DNA of 64,000 nt, from assembly GCA_021847015.1 (NCBI GenBank), contig JAJZVW010000017.1:18493-82492 (forward strand). Reading direction: 5' to 3'. The notes beneath the pieces are model-generated. The model did no database searches, was not told the origin of the DNA, and worked only from the letters and a program-made list of their open reading frames with translations. Positions within the stretch are counted from its first letter, which is position 1; each line of letters begins with the position of its first letter. The DNA is from Pseudomonadota bacterium. Lineage in GTDB: Bacteria > Pseudomonadota > Alphaproteobacteria > Rhodospirillales > Magnetospirillaceae. Below are positions 1 through 10,966 of this stretch, piece by piece. A program made the translations under genes and the position numbers.

Positions 1-84
1 GGCCAATAGGTCTGTCACCGGGTATCCTCGTCCGTGGGCGGCCATCGGCCCCGCGCCGGAACGACAACCGCATGGAGAGCCCCG

Positions 85-1641
85 ATGAGCGCGGCCCGGA
101 CCTTCTACGTCACCACGCCGATCTATTACGTCAACGACAAGCCGCATATCGGCCACGCCTATACCACGCTGGCCTGCGACGTGCTGGCCCGGTTCAAGCG
201 GCTGGACGGGTTCGACGTCAAGTTCCTCACCGGCACCGACGAGCACGGCCAGAAGGTGGAGAAATCCGCCGAACTGGCGGGAGTCACACCGCAGCGTCTG
301 GCGGACGTGAATTCGGCCAATTTCCGCGGGCTGGCGGAAACGTTGGGGTGCAGCAACGACGACTTCATCCGCACCACCGAGCCCCGCCATGCCGCCGCCT
401 GCCAGGCGCTGTGGACGCGGCTGGTCGAGAACGGCCAGATCTATCTCGGCCATTACGAGGGCTGGTACTCGGTGCGGGACGAAGCCTTCTACGGCGAGGA
501 CGAACTGGGCCAGGGGCCGGACGGTGGCAAGCTGGCCCCCACCGGCGCTCCGGTCGAGTGGGTGAAGGAGCCGTCGTACTTCTTCCGCCTGTCGGCCTGG
601 CAGGAAAGGCTGCTGGCCTTCTACGAAGCCAATCCCGAGTGCATCGCGCCGCACAGCCGCCGCAACGAGGTGATCGCCTTCGTGAAAGGCGGCCTTCAGG
701 ACCTGTCGGTGTCCCGCACCTCCTTCACCTGGGGCATTCCGGTGCCGGGCGATCCCGCCCACGTCATGTACGTGTGGCTGGACGCACTCGCCAACTACCT
801 CACCGCGCTGGGCTATCCAGAGACCGGCGGCGAATACGCCCGCTACTGGCCGGCGGACCTGCACATGGTCGGCAAGGACATCGTGCGCTTCCATGCGGTC
901 TATTGGCCGGCCTTCCTGATGGCGGCGGGTCTGGAGCCGCCGAAGAGGGTGTTCGCCCACGGCTGGTGGACCAACGAGGGCCAGAAGATATCCAAATCCC
1001 TGGGCAACGTCATCGACCCCCTGGGCCTGATCGAGACCTACGGCCTCGACCCGGTGCGGTTCTTCCTGCTGCGCGAGGTGCCGTTCGGCAACGACGGCGA
1101 TTTCAGCCGCCGCGCCATGGTGGGCCGCATGAACGGCGAACTCGCCAACGATTACGGCAACCTGGCGCAGCGCGTCCTGTCGATGATCGCCAAGAATTGC
1201 GGCGGCCGGGTGCCCGAGCACGGCGCGCTGTCGCCCGACGACCACGAGATGCTGGACGCCGCCCACGGCCTGCTGCCCAGGGTGCGGGAAGCGCTCGACC
1301 GCCAGCTTTTCCACGAGGCGCTGGAGGGCCTGTGGGTGGTCGTGCGCGCCGCCAACGGCTATGTGGACCGCCAGGCGCCGTGGGCGCTGCGCAAGACCGA
1401 TCCCGCCCGCATGGGCACGGTGCTGTGGGTGCTGGCCGAGACCATCCGCTCCCTGGCGCTGCTCACCCAGCCGTTCATGCCGGGATCGTCGGCGCGGCTG
1501 CTGGACCAGTTGAGCGTGCCCGAGGACAGGCGCGGCTTCGCCTGCTTCGGCTCTCACCACGCGCTCAAGCCGGGCACGCCGCTGCCGCCGCCGTCGGGCG
1601 TGTTCCCCCGGTACGTGGCGGAGGAGGAGGAGGGCGGTTGA
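85..1641 (+). CDS. metG: Methionyl-tRNA synthetase
   Basis: Charges tRNA-Met with methionine in the cytoplasm (class I aminoacyl-tRNA synthetase). The 518-aa product shows the HIGH signature at residues 21-24 and a KISKS version of the KMSKS loop at about 301-305, with the connective domain between and an anticodon-binding helical domain after. There is no C-terminal EMAP-like dimerisation domain, as in the short alphaproteobacterial form. I chose the ATG at 85 because a GGAGA ribosome site lies just upstream and homology begins there; the frame is open further upstream from 34. tatD starts 1 bp after the stop, so the two are probably cotranscribed. Confidence 0.96.
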   Translation: MSAARTFYVTTPIYYVNDKPHIGHAYTTLACDVLARFKRLDGFDVKFLTGTDEHGQKVEKSAELAGVTPQRLADVNSANFRGLAETLGCSNDDFIRTTEPRHAAACQALWTRLVENGQIYLGHYEGWYSVRDEAFYGEDELGQGPDGGKLAPTGAPVEWVKEPSYFFRLSAWQERLLAFYEANPECIAPHSRRNEVIAFVKGGLQDLSVSRTSFTWGIPVPGDPAHVMYVWLDALANYLTALGYPETGGEYARYWPADLHMVGKDIVRFHAVYWPAFLMAAGLEPPKRVFAHGWWTNEGQKISKSLGNVIDPLGLIETYGLDPVRFFLLREVPFGNDGDFSRRAMVGRMNGELANDYGNLAQRVLSMIAKNCGGRVPEHGALSPDDHEMLDAAHGLLPRVREALDRQLFHEALEGLWVVVRAANGYVDRQAPWALRKTDPARMGTVLWVLAETIRSLALLTQPFMPGSSARLLDQLSVPEDRRGFACFGSHHALKPGTPLPPPSGVFPRYVAEEEEGG

Positions 1642-1642
1642 C

Positions 1643-2419
1643 ATGCTGGTGGACAGCCACTGCCACCTGGATTTCCCGGATTTCGCCGGCGACGTGGATG
1701 CGGTGATGGCCCGCGCCGCCGCGGCGGGCGTTGGACTGATGCTGACCATCAACACCCATGTGACCCGGTTCGAGCGGGTCCTGGCGGTGGCCGAACGCTA
1801 TCCCAACGTCTATTGCACGGTTGGCATCCATCCCCACGAGGCCGGCACCGAGCCCGCCGCCGAAGCCGGCCGGCTGGCGGAGCTGGCCGCCCATCCCAAG
1901 GTGGTGGGGTTCGGGGAGACTGGGCTCGATTACTACTACGACAAGAGCCCGCGCGACCGCCAGCAGGCCAGCTTCCGCGCCCATATCGAGGCGGCGCGGC
2001 GCACCGGCCTGCCGGTGGTGGTGCACACCCGCGACGCCGACGCCGACACCGCCGCGATCCTGGCCGGGGAGATGGCGAAGGGGCCGTTCACCGGGTTGAT
2101 CCATTGCTTCAGCTCAGGCGCCGATCTCGCGGAAAAGGCTCTGGAACTTGGGCTTTACCTGTCCATCTCGGGGATCGTCACCTTCAAGAACTCGGAGGGC
2201 TTGCGCGCCATCGTCGCCGGCCTGCCGCTCGACCGGCTGCTGGTGGAGACCGATTGCCCCTATCTGGCGCCGGTGCCCTATCGCGGCAAGCGCAACGAGC
2301 CCGCCTATGTGGCCCACACTGCGGCGCGCATCGCCGAGGTCAAGGGGCTGACGGCAGACGAGGTGGGCCGCGCCACCACCGACAACTTCCTGCGGCTGTT
2401 CGCCAAGGTGCCGCGATGA
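1643..2419 (+). CDS. tatD: TatD-family metal-dependent hydrolase (3'-5' DNase)
   Basis: A 258-aa TIM-barrel metallohydrolase of the TatD/YcfH family. Metal ligands are visible in the N-terminal DSHCHLDF motif, in GETGLDYYY (about residues 91-99), in VVHTRDA, in LIHCFS and in the late ETDCPYLAPVP motif. The family acts as Mg-dependent 3'-5' exonuclease or deoxyribonuclease. It lies in the metG-tatD-MBL string typical of alphaproteobacteria. Its stop codon overlaps the next start as ATGA, which indicates translational coupling. Confidence 0.93.
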   Translation: MLVDSHCHLDFPDFAGDVDAVMARAAAAGVGLMLTINTHVTRFERVLAVAERYPNVYCTVGIHPHEAGTEPAAEAGRLAELAAHPKVVGFGETGLDYYYDKSPRDRQQASFRAHIEAARRTGLPVVVHTRDADADTAAILAGEMAKGPFTGLIHCFSSGADLAEKALELGLYLSISGIVTFKNSEGLRAIVAGLPLDRLLVETDCPYLAPVPYRGKRNEPAYVAHTAARIAEVKGLTADEVGRATTDNFLRLFAKVPR

Positions 2420-3183
2420 AGGTCACCATCCTCGGCTGCGGCGGGGCCAGCGGCGTGCCGGCCATCAGCGCCGGATGGGGCGCCTGCGATCCCGCCAACC
2501 CGAGGAACCGCCGCCGCCGGCCGTCGATTCTGGTCGAGGATTGCGGCAGCCGCATCCTGGTCGATACCTCGCCCGATCTGCGCGCGCAATTGCTGGGGGC
2601 GGGCGTGAACCGGCTGGACGCGGTGATCTACACCCACGACCACGCCGACCATCTGCATGGGATCGACGACCTGCGGGAAGTCAACCGCGCCATGAAGGGG
2701 CCGCTGCCGATCTGGGCGAGCGAGACGACCCTGGCGACCATCGGCGAGCGCTTCGGTTATGTGCTTGAGCCTCTTTCGCCGGGTGCGACAAGCATTTACA
2801 AGCCGTTGCTGGTACCGAACATCATCCGCGCGCCCTTTGCCGCCGGTACCATCCGGGTGGTGCCGTTCGATCAGGACCACGGCTATGGGCGCACCGTCGG
2901 GCTGCGATTCGGCCCCATCGCATACTCGACCGACGTGGTCGCCATGCCGGACGAATCCTTCGCCGCCCTGGCCGGCATCGACACCTGGATCGTCGGCTGC
3001 CTGGTGGATTATCCCCACATGACCCACGCCCACGTGGACAAGGTGCTGGAGTGGGCCGAGCGCGTGAAGCCGCGCCGGACGGTGCTGACCCACATGGGCC
3101 CGCGGCTCGACTACGACGCCCTGAAGGCACGTTTGCCGGCCCATGTGGAACCCGGTTACGACGGGATGGTGCTGGAAGCGTAG
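2416..3183 (+). CDS. MBL-fold metallo-hydrolase (PhnP-like)
   Basis: A 255-aa metallo-beta-lactamase-fold protein. The THDHADHLHGIDDLR stretch is the HxHxDH zinc motif, and later metal ligands are in FDQDHG, YSTDV and the near-C-terminal LTHMG. It resembles the PhnP / YcbX-like phosphodiesterases that normally follow tatD in alphaproteobacteria. The substrate is not evident from the sequence; a cyclic nucleotide or RNA 2',3'-phosphodiester is known for relatives. The start overlaps the tatD stop by 4 nt. A transposon is inserted 23 bp beyond its stop codon, leaving the gene intact. Confidence 0.88.
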   Translation: MKVTILGCGGASGVPAISAGWGACDPANPRNRRRRPSILVEDCGSRILVDTSPDLRAQLLGAGVNRLDAVIYTHDHADHLHGIDDLREVNRAMKGPLPIWASETTLATIGERFGYVLEPLSPGATSIYKPLLVPNIIRAPFAAGTIRVVPFDQDHGYGRTVGLRFGPIAYSTDVVAMPDESFAALAGIDTWIVGCLVDYPHMTHAHVDKVLEWAERVKPRRTVLTHMGPRLDYDALKARLPAHVEPGYDGMVLEA

Positions 3184-3198
3184 CCCGCCGGCTTCCGT

Positions 3199-3206
3199 GC
3201 TGTCGT
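3199..3206. repeat. Target-site duplication, left copy
   Basis: GCTGTCGT directly precedes the left inverted repeat of the IS1595-type transposon. The identical octamer follows the right inverted repeat at 6069-6076. Confidence 0.9.
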
Positions 3207-3271
3207 GGCGACGTTTCACTTTACGTACCCATACCCCAGCGGTAGTGTTGGTGCATCAAGGAGATGCAGCC

Positions 3272-4192
3272 ATGTCTTCCGTTCTTTCCTCCGCCCATTT
3301 CCACAATGAAGAAGCCGCCTATGCCTATGTCGAGGCGCGGCTTTGGCCGAACGGCCCCGTTTGCCCGCACTGCGGCGCGACTGCGGAAAAGATCGGCAGG
3401 CTCCAGGGCAAGACCACCCGGCCGGGTCTGCGCAAGTGCTACTCCTGCCGCAAGCCCTTCACCGTGAAGATCGGCACCATCTTCGAGGACAGCCACGCGC
3501 CCTTGCGCCTGTGGCTTCAGGCGATCTACCTGATGTGCGCCTCCAAGAAAGGCATTTCCACCCGCCAGCTTCAGCGGACCCTCGGCGTGGGCATGAAGAC
3601 CGCCTGGTTTATGGGGCACCGCATCCGCCTCGCGATGGCCCCCGATCCCTCTTCTTCGGGGCCGATGGGCGGCAAAGGCAAGACCGTCGAGGCGGACGAA
3701 ACCTATCTCAGCCGCTCGCCCAAGACCCGCAAGCCCGTCGGGCACAAGCCCTGCGAGCGCCACGCCCCCATGGTTTTCAGCCTTGTGGAGCGCGGCGGCA
3801 ATATCCGCTCCAAGTTCCTCGACCATAAAACCGTGCGCCGCGCCCTGTGGGAGAACCTGGATATCAACAGCCGGCTCGTCACCGACAAGTCCCAGTCCTA
3901 CAAGCACTTCGTTCTCAAGGGAAACCATGAGAGCGTCGACCATTCCAAACGCGAATGGGTGCGCGGTGACGTTCACACCAACACCCTTGAAGGGTTCTTT
4001 TCGATCCTGAAACGGGGCCTTATCGGCGTTTATCAGCACGTCGATGAGCGGCACCTTGACCGCTATCTGGCCGAATTCGACTTCCGCCAGAACACCCGCG
4101 CCAAGCTGGGTATCTCCGATGTGCTGCGCGCCGATATCGCGCTCTTGGGCTTCAAGGGCAAGCGGCTCACATATGAAACGACTGGTGCGTAG
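3272..4192 (+). CDS. IS1595-family (ISXO2-like) DDE transposase
   Basis: A 306-aa transposase. An N-terminal zinc ribbon has Cys pairs at residues 31/34 and 56/59. A helix-turn-helix-like segment (KKGISTRQLQRTLGVGMKTAW) follows, and then the DDE/DDNK catalytic fold: the acidic residues of VEADETYLS and TDKSQSYKHF, and the HTNTLEGFFSILKRGL motif. Length and layout match IS1595 transposases. The start at 3272 has a strong AAGGAG site just upstream; the frame is open further upstream but crosses the element's end, so a longer protein is unlikely. No frameshift is seen, so it is probably active. Confidence 0.93.
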   Translation: MSSVLSSAHFHNEEAAYAYVEARLWPNGPVCPHCGATAEKIGRLQGKTTRPGLRKCYSCRKPFTVKIGTIFEDSHAPLRLWLQAIYLMCASKKGISTRQLQRTLGVGMKTAWFMGHRIRLAMAPDPSSSGPMGGKGKTVEADETYLSRSPKTRKPVGHKPCERHAPMVFSLVERGGNIRSKFLDHKTVRRALWENLDINSRLVTDKSQSYKHFVLKGNHESVDHSKREWVRGDVHTNTLEGFFSILKRGLIGVYQHVDERHLDRYLAEFDFRQNTRAKLGISDVLRADIALLGFKGKRLTYETTGA

Positions 4193-4260
4193 GAAGGAAC
4201 GCTTGCCCCGGCTTCCTCGTTGGGCGAGACTCATCCTCGACCTATAAGGAGGCCGCGCGC

Positions 4261-4425
4261 GTGCCCAAGAAACCCGAATACAAGCCAGACGATCCTGAGC
4301 AATTCAAACGGTTCGTTGAGACTGCGCGGGAGGTTGAAGCGGACGAAAAGCCGGAAACGTTTGAACGGGCTTTTGTAAAGATAGTTAAGACACCCCTTCC
4401 TAAGCAAGAGCAAGAGAAGGATTAG
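4261..4425 (+). CDS. Small transposon-borne ORF, function unknown
   Basis: A 54-aa charged protein starting at GTG with a strong AAGGAG ribosome site 8-9 nt upstream. It is rich in Lys, Glu, Asp and Pro (it begins MPKKPEYKPDDPEQF and ends in a Lys/Glu-rich tail) and has no membrane segment. It lies 68 bp behind the transposase on the same strand and is probably cotranscribed. Small proteins of this kind occur beside other ISXO2-like transposases in my recollection, which suggests an accessory role, but that is not established here. Its 3' end overlaps the convergent DUF262-HNH gene by 26 bp. Confidence 0.6.
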   Translation: MPKKPEYKPDDPEQFKRFVETAREVEADEKPETFERAFVKIVKTPLPKQEQEKD

Positions 4426-6025
4426 CGGGTTTCGTTTGCTTATAAGTCGAGTTGCAATAGGGGTGTGTCAGTTGGGCATTGCCAGAATGGGCACCCCCAC
4501 CATCCGCCTTGCTGATGATGTGGTCGGTGTGTATCGAGTTTCTATGCAACAGGGCGTTGCAGATGGCGCAGCGGACGCCGCTTTGCTCCAAGTTGGCAAC
4601 AAAAGCCGCGGACTTTGTGCTGCTACTAAATCCCCGGTCATCGTTGGTGGATTCACGGACTGGCGCTGGCATAGCGAAGAAACTAAATCTCCTATCGGTA
4701 GACATATTTACGATAATCTCTGGATCAGTTTTTCCGGCCCATAATCCGTTAAGAGCCAATTCAAGGAAAGCTTCTAGAGCCGGGCGACTGCGCGAACCCG
4801 ATCCTTGGCGTTTCACAACTAATGTAAAAGCTTCTTTGTGGGACATCAGGAATGATTCAAATTCCCGCCGAACTTCAGTGAAGCGATTCAGCATACCTTT
4901 CTCTGCTAATCGTCCCACTACCTGCATTACTGCCAAAAACGCAACTGGCTGAAAAGACCCACCCCTAGTATAGAAATATACAAGAGGATGAAGGCCGAGC
5001 GAGCCTGGGTGGGTGGTCGAAATACGCTCAATTCTGCTCTTAACTGCGGACAGATATTTCAATGTCGTTGAGCCGTCGGCATCCTCGGTATCCACATCCT
5101 TCGGGCCGATCTCGTTCACGAGGTTAACCAGATCAAACACAAACGGGAGAGAGCTGTACCCCCGCCCGCCGACCGGAACGTCAGACGTTTTGATAGGCGA
5201 ATCTCCGAGCGGCGGTTTATACAATGCTTCATATATTTCTGCGCCAAGGGTCTCAATAGTAGCCTGGGCATCTTTTTCAAAATGACCCCAATATTTATGG
5301 CCAACGCCGCCGCGATTAATTGCCCTGGTAGCTATAGCGCTTGCCGAACCGCGAGATTTGAGAATCCGCTTTTCGACCGGATCAACGAGGGTAGGGGCCT
5401 GATTGATTTTGAAGAAGGAATTTTCGGCCCCCTTAGCGTCGACTGCTGGAACCCACTGAGCTATAAATGAGTTGGCCGCGAGGCCACCAAGGCGAGCGCG
5501 TATGGTATCGCCAGCAAAGTTTAGGCTCTTTAGGGCATCGCGATAAACATTGTAAGGCCCAATTGTGGAATTCACTAGCTTTCGCGTTTGGGCTGCTAGC
5601 TTAAGCTGCTCATCGGGTACTTGGTTCTGATAAAAATTGATGGAGCGGGATTTATCGCCGTAGTCATCCCACATCCAGGCGAGCATGGCACTCAGACGAT
5701 GGGCGCCATCAATGACAAACACATATTGACCTGAACGCCAGAGAATGATGGCAGGTATGAGGTCACCATCAAGGAACGCGGCAACCAGATCGACGATCTT
5801 CTGTGGGGTCCAGTTTGCCGTTTCGCGTTGAAAATCGGGCTTGCGCAGGCTTTGGACAAAAAAATCATCGGAAAGCGATCCAACGCTGATGGTACCAATA
5901 GGATTGCCTCGTGGCGGCCCGCTATCAGCGGCAAAATCTTCGCGTGGAATCAGCGCATCTAGATTGACGCCGGTAGCGCTCATGCCTTCAGCCCCCAAAA
6001 CCTCAAATGCTGTGGAGCGCATCAT
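4400..6025 (-). CDS. DUF262 + HNH endonuclease protein (putative defence nuclease)
   Basis: 541 aa. The N-terminal half is a DUF262/ParB-sulfiredoxin-like domain: PDFQRE at residues 63-68 and VIDGAHRLSAMLAW with DGAHR at 106-110, corresponding to the usual FQR and DGQQR/DGxHR motifs. The C-terminus (about 486-525) is an HNH nuclease: Cys 486/489, HTDH at 499-502, Asn 516, and the HxxC of THPYC. DUF262 proteins joined to HNH-type nucleases (GmrSD, SspE, BrxU) are NTP-dependent restriction or anti-phage enzymes, so defence is the likely but unproven role. GC content is clearly lower than in neighbouring genes. It starts at the ATG at 6025 behind AGGAG and is cargo of the surrounding transposon. 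Confidence 0.85.
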   Translation of the reverse strand: MMRSTAFEVLGAEGMSATGVNLDALIPREDFAADSGPPRGNPIGTISVGSLSDDFFVQSLRKPDFQRETANWTPQKIVDLVAAFLDGDLIPAIILWRSGQYVFVIDGAHRLSAMLAWMWDDYGDKSRSINFYQNQVPDEQLKLAAQTRKLVNSTIGPYNVYRDALKSLNFAGDTIRARLGGLAANSFIAQWVPAVDAKGAENSFFKINQAPTLVDPVEKRILKSRGSASAIATRAINRGGVGHKYWGHFEKDAQATIETLGAEIYEALYKPPLGDSPIKTSDVPVGGRGYSSLPFVFDLVNLVNEIGPKDVDTEDADGSTTLKYLSAVKSRIERISTTHPGSLGLHPLVYFYTRGGSFQPVAFLAVMQVVGRLAEKGMLNRFTEVRREFESFLMSHKEAFTLVVKRQGSGSRSRPALEAFLELALNGLWAGKTDPEIIVNMSTDRRFSFFAMPAPVRESTNDDRGFSSSTKSAAFVANLEQSGVRCAICNALLHRNSIHTDHIISKADGGGAHSGNAQLTHPYCNSTYKQTKPANPSLALA

Positions 6026-6068
6026 AGCTCAACTCCTGGCATTTGGGTATGCGAAGTGAAACTTTGCC

Positions 6069-6076
6069 GCTGTCGT
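6069..6076. repeat. Target-site duplication, right copy
   Basis: GCTGTCGT directly follows the right inverted repeat and matches 3199-3206 exactly. An intact duplication indicates a simple transposition of the whole 2.9-kb unit, not later rearrangement. Confidence 0.9.
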
Positions 6077-6152
6077 CGCCATAATATCGATTATGCGACA
6101 ACAAGTGACGGCGCATGTCCCGGTCGTCGGCCCGCCAGCCGGCGCAGCCCTG

Positions 6153-6557
6153 CTACGCGGCCATTCCGGACGTTTCCCGCAGCCCGCCCATATACCGCGC
6201 GACCTCGACGTCGTCCCGAAGCAGGCCGTCGAAGAAGCCGGTCTTGAGTTCGCGGATCATGTTTTCGGCCGCCGCCGTCCACGCCTCGCTTTCCATGGCG
6301 TCCACGAACGCGAAAACGCTCGTCAGGGCCGCGTTGTGGTTTTCGATGTGCGTGCCGGCGCGCGGATAGAAGAAGGACATCATCAATTCCTCTTCGTCCT
6401 GGAAGTGCGCATAAAGGCACCGGGCGAGCAACAGCGCCTTGCGGCGGGCTTCGTCCCGGTCGGACACGGCAATGTCGCGGGAAATCTCCTCAAGAACCCG
6501 CAGCACCATCATGTGCCCGTCGTCCATGCTCTTAAGCCCTGTGCGGAACATCTTCAT
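6153..6557 (-). CDS. Bacteriohemerythrin-like protein
   Basis: A 134-aa four-helix-bundle protein of the hemerythrin family, which binds O2 at a di-iron centre for sensing or storage. Ligands seen are the His of DDGHMMVL, the HxxxE of HFQDEEE and the HxxxH of HIENH. In the last helix, where the family has HxxxxD, the sequence reads LLRDDVEVA: the Asp remains but the His is absent. Iron binding may therefore be altered. The start at 6557 (MKMFRTGL) follows GGAGGG; an upstream in-frame extension lacks homology. It is transcribed divergently from the cation ATPase. Confidence 0.72.
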   Translation of the reverse strand: MKMFRTGLKSMDDGHMMVLRVLEEISRDIAVSDRDEARRKALLLARCLYAHFQDEEELMMSFFYPRAGTHIENHNAALTSVFAFVDAMESEAWTAAAENMIRELKTGFFDGLLRDDVEVARYMGGLRETSGMAA

Positions 6558-6745
6558 CGCGAGGCCCTCCACCGATATTGCCGCCGCGAACGACAATACC
6601 ATGACAGCGGCCGTTTGCGCACAATGGATATACACCGCCGCGCGGCCGAAATCGGTCACCGGCCGATCATCCCCGGGGAAACCGGGCGCACCGCGCGAAA
6701 TGCCCCCGCACTTGACCGCGCGCGCGCAGCGTCCACGTGGATGCC

Positions 6746-9447
<2,702 letters not shown>

Positions 9448-9448
<1 letters not shown>

Positions 9449-9570
9449 GAGTTACGGGGACACAATACTTGGAGTTACGGGGACACAATACTTAATTCAT
9501 GCGTGAATTAAGTATTGTGTCCCCGTAACTCCAAGTATTGTGTCCCCGTAACTCCTGTCCCCGTAACTCC
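9448..9570. repeat. Large perfect palindrome (REP/RAYT-type unit)
   Basis: Two 52-bp arms, 9448-9499 and 9504-9555, are perfect reverse complements around a TGCG loop. Each arm holds two head-to-tail copies of GGAGTTACGGGGACACAATA plus CTT, the inner one extended by AATTCA. A further partial copy (TGTCCCCGTAACTCC) follows at 9556-9570. It lies between convergent genes. The core GGGACACAATACTTAATTC is also present at 27053-27198. Such palindromes are known targets of REP-associated tyrosine transposases in other proteobacteria; that link is my recollection, and no such transposase gene is in this window. Confidence 0.9.
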
Positions 9571-9584
9571 CCGGCGGCGGGCGC

Positions 9585-9977
9585 CTACACCTCGGTCCAG
9601 GCGCCGGGGTTGTGGGTACCCGTGGCCGTCGGCAAAGGGGCCAGACGGGCGTCCGTCTTCGCGCCGTCGGCCTGGATGAACGCGCTCCAGCCGCACGCCG
9701 GACAGACCTGCATCGCGCCGGCTTCCGCGGCATGGCGCCGCAGCCGGGAACCGCAGGCCGGACACTCGGCCGGCAACGCGCCCACCGCCTCTTCCCGCTG
9801 CGTTCCCGCCGCCCCCGCCTTTTCGTCCGCGCCGGTCCCGTCCCGCGCCTTCAGCGTTTCGACCTCGTCCGCCAGCCGCGCCACCTCGCGCCGCAGCGCG
9901 GCCGTTTCCTCGCGAAGCCGGCTCATCTCGGCCAGTATTTCCCCATCGCCGTCCTCCGCGGCCTTGGCGTTCCCCAT
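9585..9977 (-). CDS. Coiled-coil / zinc-ribbon protein of unknown function
   Basis: 130 aa. Residues about 13-45 form a heptad-like coiled coil (LAEMSRLREETAALRREV...). A zinc ribbon follows with the CPACG and CPACGWSAF knuckles at roughly residues 72-100. The rest is low-complexity. The start at 9977 (MGNAKAAEDG) follows a GGGAGGG site. It is convergent with the cation ATPase, with the palindromic repeat between. I cannot name the family; the double CxxCG knuckle suggests metal binding and perhaps nucleic-acid or protein contacts. Confidence 0.65.
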   Translation of the reverse strand: MGNAKAAEDGDGEILAEMSRLREETAALRREVARLADEVETLKARDGTGADEKAGAAGTQREEAVGALPAECPACGSRLRRHAAEAGAMQVCPACGWSAFIQADGAKTDARLAPLPTATGTHNPGAWTEV

Positions 9978-10158
9978 CGCACCCTCCCGGATCACAAGAA
10001 AGCAAAGTACCATCGAAGAGAACGCTGTTAAACCATGCTGGACATGGGGGCGCGTGCGGCTGCCGGCTCCACCGGCCGTCCGAGACGTGATATGGTGCGC
10101 CCGCTCGCCATAACCCGGCCGGGCGATCGCCCCATCCATCGATCACGGAGACTTTCCA

Positions 10159-10965
10159 ATGCGTCCTATCGACCGGCTGCTCGGCGTCATGGCGGCCCTG
10201 CGCGATCCCGAGCGCGGCTGCCCATGGGACCGCGAGCAGACGTTCGCCACCATCGTCCCCTACACCATCGAGGAGGCATACGAGGTGGCCGACGCCATCG
10301 AGCACGGCGACAAGGCCGTCCTGCTCGACGAACTGGGGGATCTGCTGTTCCAGGTGGTCTTCTACGCCCAGATGGGGCGCGAGAACGGGGACTTCGATTT
10401 CGACGCCATCGCCGAGGCGGCGGCGACCAAGATGGTGAGCCGCCATCCCCATGTGTTCGGCGGCGCCCAGGTGGCCGATACCCACGCCCAACTGAAGGCA
10501 TGGGAGGCCACCAAGGCGACCGAGCGGGACGCCAAGGCCGACGGCCGGCGGGCCAGCGTCCTCGACGGCGTCGCCCGCACGCTGCCGCCCATGACCCGGG
10601 CGGTGAAGTTGCAGAAACGCGCCGCCCGCGTCGGCTTCGATTGGGACGACCTTGCCGATGTCCTCGCCAAGATCGACGAGGAGATCGGCGAAATCCGCCA
10701 CGAGATCGACACCGGGGCGGAGGTGGACCGGCTGGAGGACGAAATGGGCGACGTTCTGTTCGCTTGCGTCAACCTCGCCCGGAAGCTCAATATCGACCCC
10801 GAGGCGGCGCTCCGGCGGTCCAACGGCAAGTTCGACCGGCGCTTCCGCCACATCGAAACCGCGCTGGCCAAAGACGGCCGCACGCCGGACCAGGCCACGC
10901 TGGCCGAGATGGAAGAACTGTGGTCCGCGGCCAAGGCGGGCGAGCGTGCGAACAAGGGGGGCTGA
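10159..10965 (+). CDS. mazG: Nucleoside triphosphate pyrophosphohydrolase MazG
   Basis: A 268-aa all-alpha NTP pyrophosphohydrolase that hydrolyses (d)NTPs to NMP and PPi, for nucleotide-pool cleaning or ppGpp control. The N-terminal CPWDREQTFATIVPYTIEEAYEV block and the LLDELGDLLFQVVFYAQM metal site (EExxE...ExxD pattern) are present. A second MazG-like repeat (EEIGEIRHEI...LEDEMGDVLFACVNLARKL) lies in the C-terminal half. This is the usual two-domain length. A GGAG site precedes the ATG. The next gene starts 1 bp after its stop. Confidence 0.95.
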   Translation: MRPIDRLLGVMAALRDPERGCPWDREQTFATIVPYTIEEAYEVADAIEHGDKAVLLDELGDLLFQVVFYAQMGRENGDFDFDAIAEAAATKMVSRHPHVFGGAQVADTHAQLKAWEATKATERDAKADGRRASVLDGVARTLPPMTRAVKLQKRAARVGFDWDDLADVLAKIDEEIGEIRHEIDTGAEVDRLEDEMGDVLFACVNLARKLNIDPEAALRRSNGKFDRRFRHIETALAKDGRTPDQATLAEMEELWSAAKAGERANKGG

Positions 10966-10966
10966 C

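Larger units (their letters stand above)
3207..6068 (+). mobile_element. IS1595-family transposon with passenger genes (2,862 bp)
   Basis: The left end (3207-3230) and the inverted right end (6045-6068) match at 19 of 24 positions and share GTTTCACTT and TACCC. Both ends abut the same 8-bp sequence, GCTGTCGT, at 3199-3206 and 6069-6076, which is a target-site duplication of the size made by IS1595 elements. Inside are an ISXO2-like transposase, a 54-aa ORF and, on the opposite strand, a DUF262-HNH gene with visibly lower GC than the chromosome. Since the passenger gene lies between the ends, the unit is a transposon and not an IS next to an unrelated gene. Confidence 0.9.

Noticed and set aside
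3143..3271. A longer transposase starting at 3143
   Set aside because: It would begin within the MBL-fold hydrolase gene, outside the transposon's left inverted repeat at 3207.
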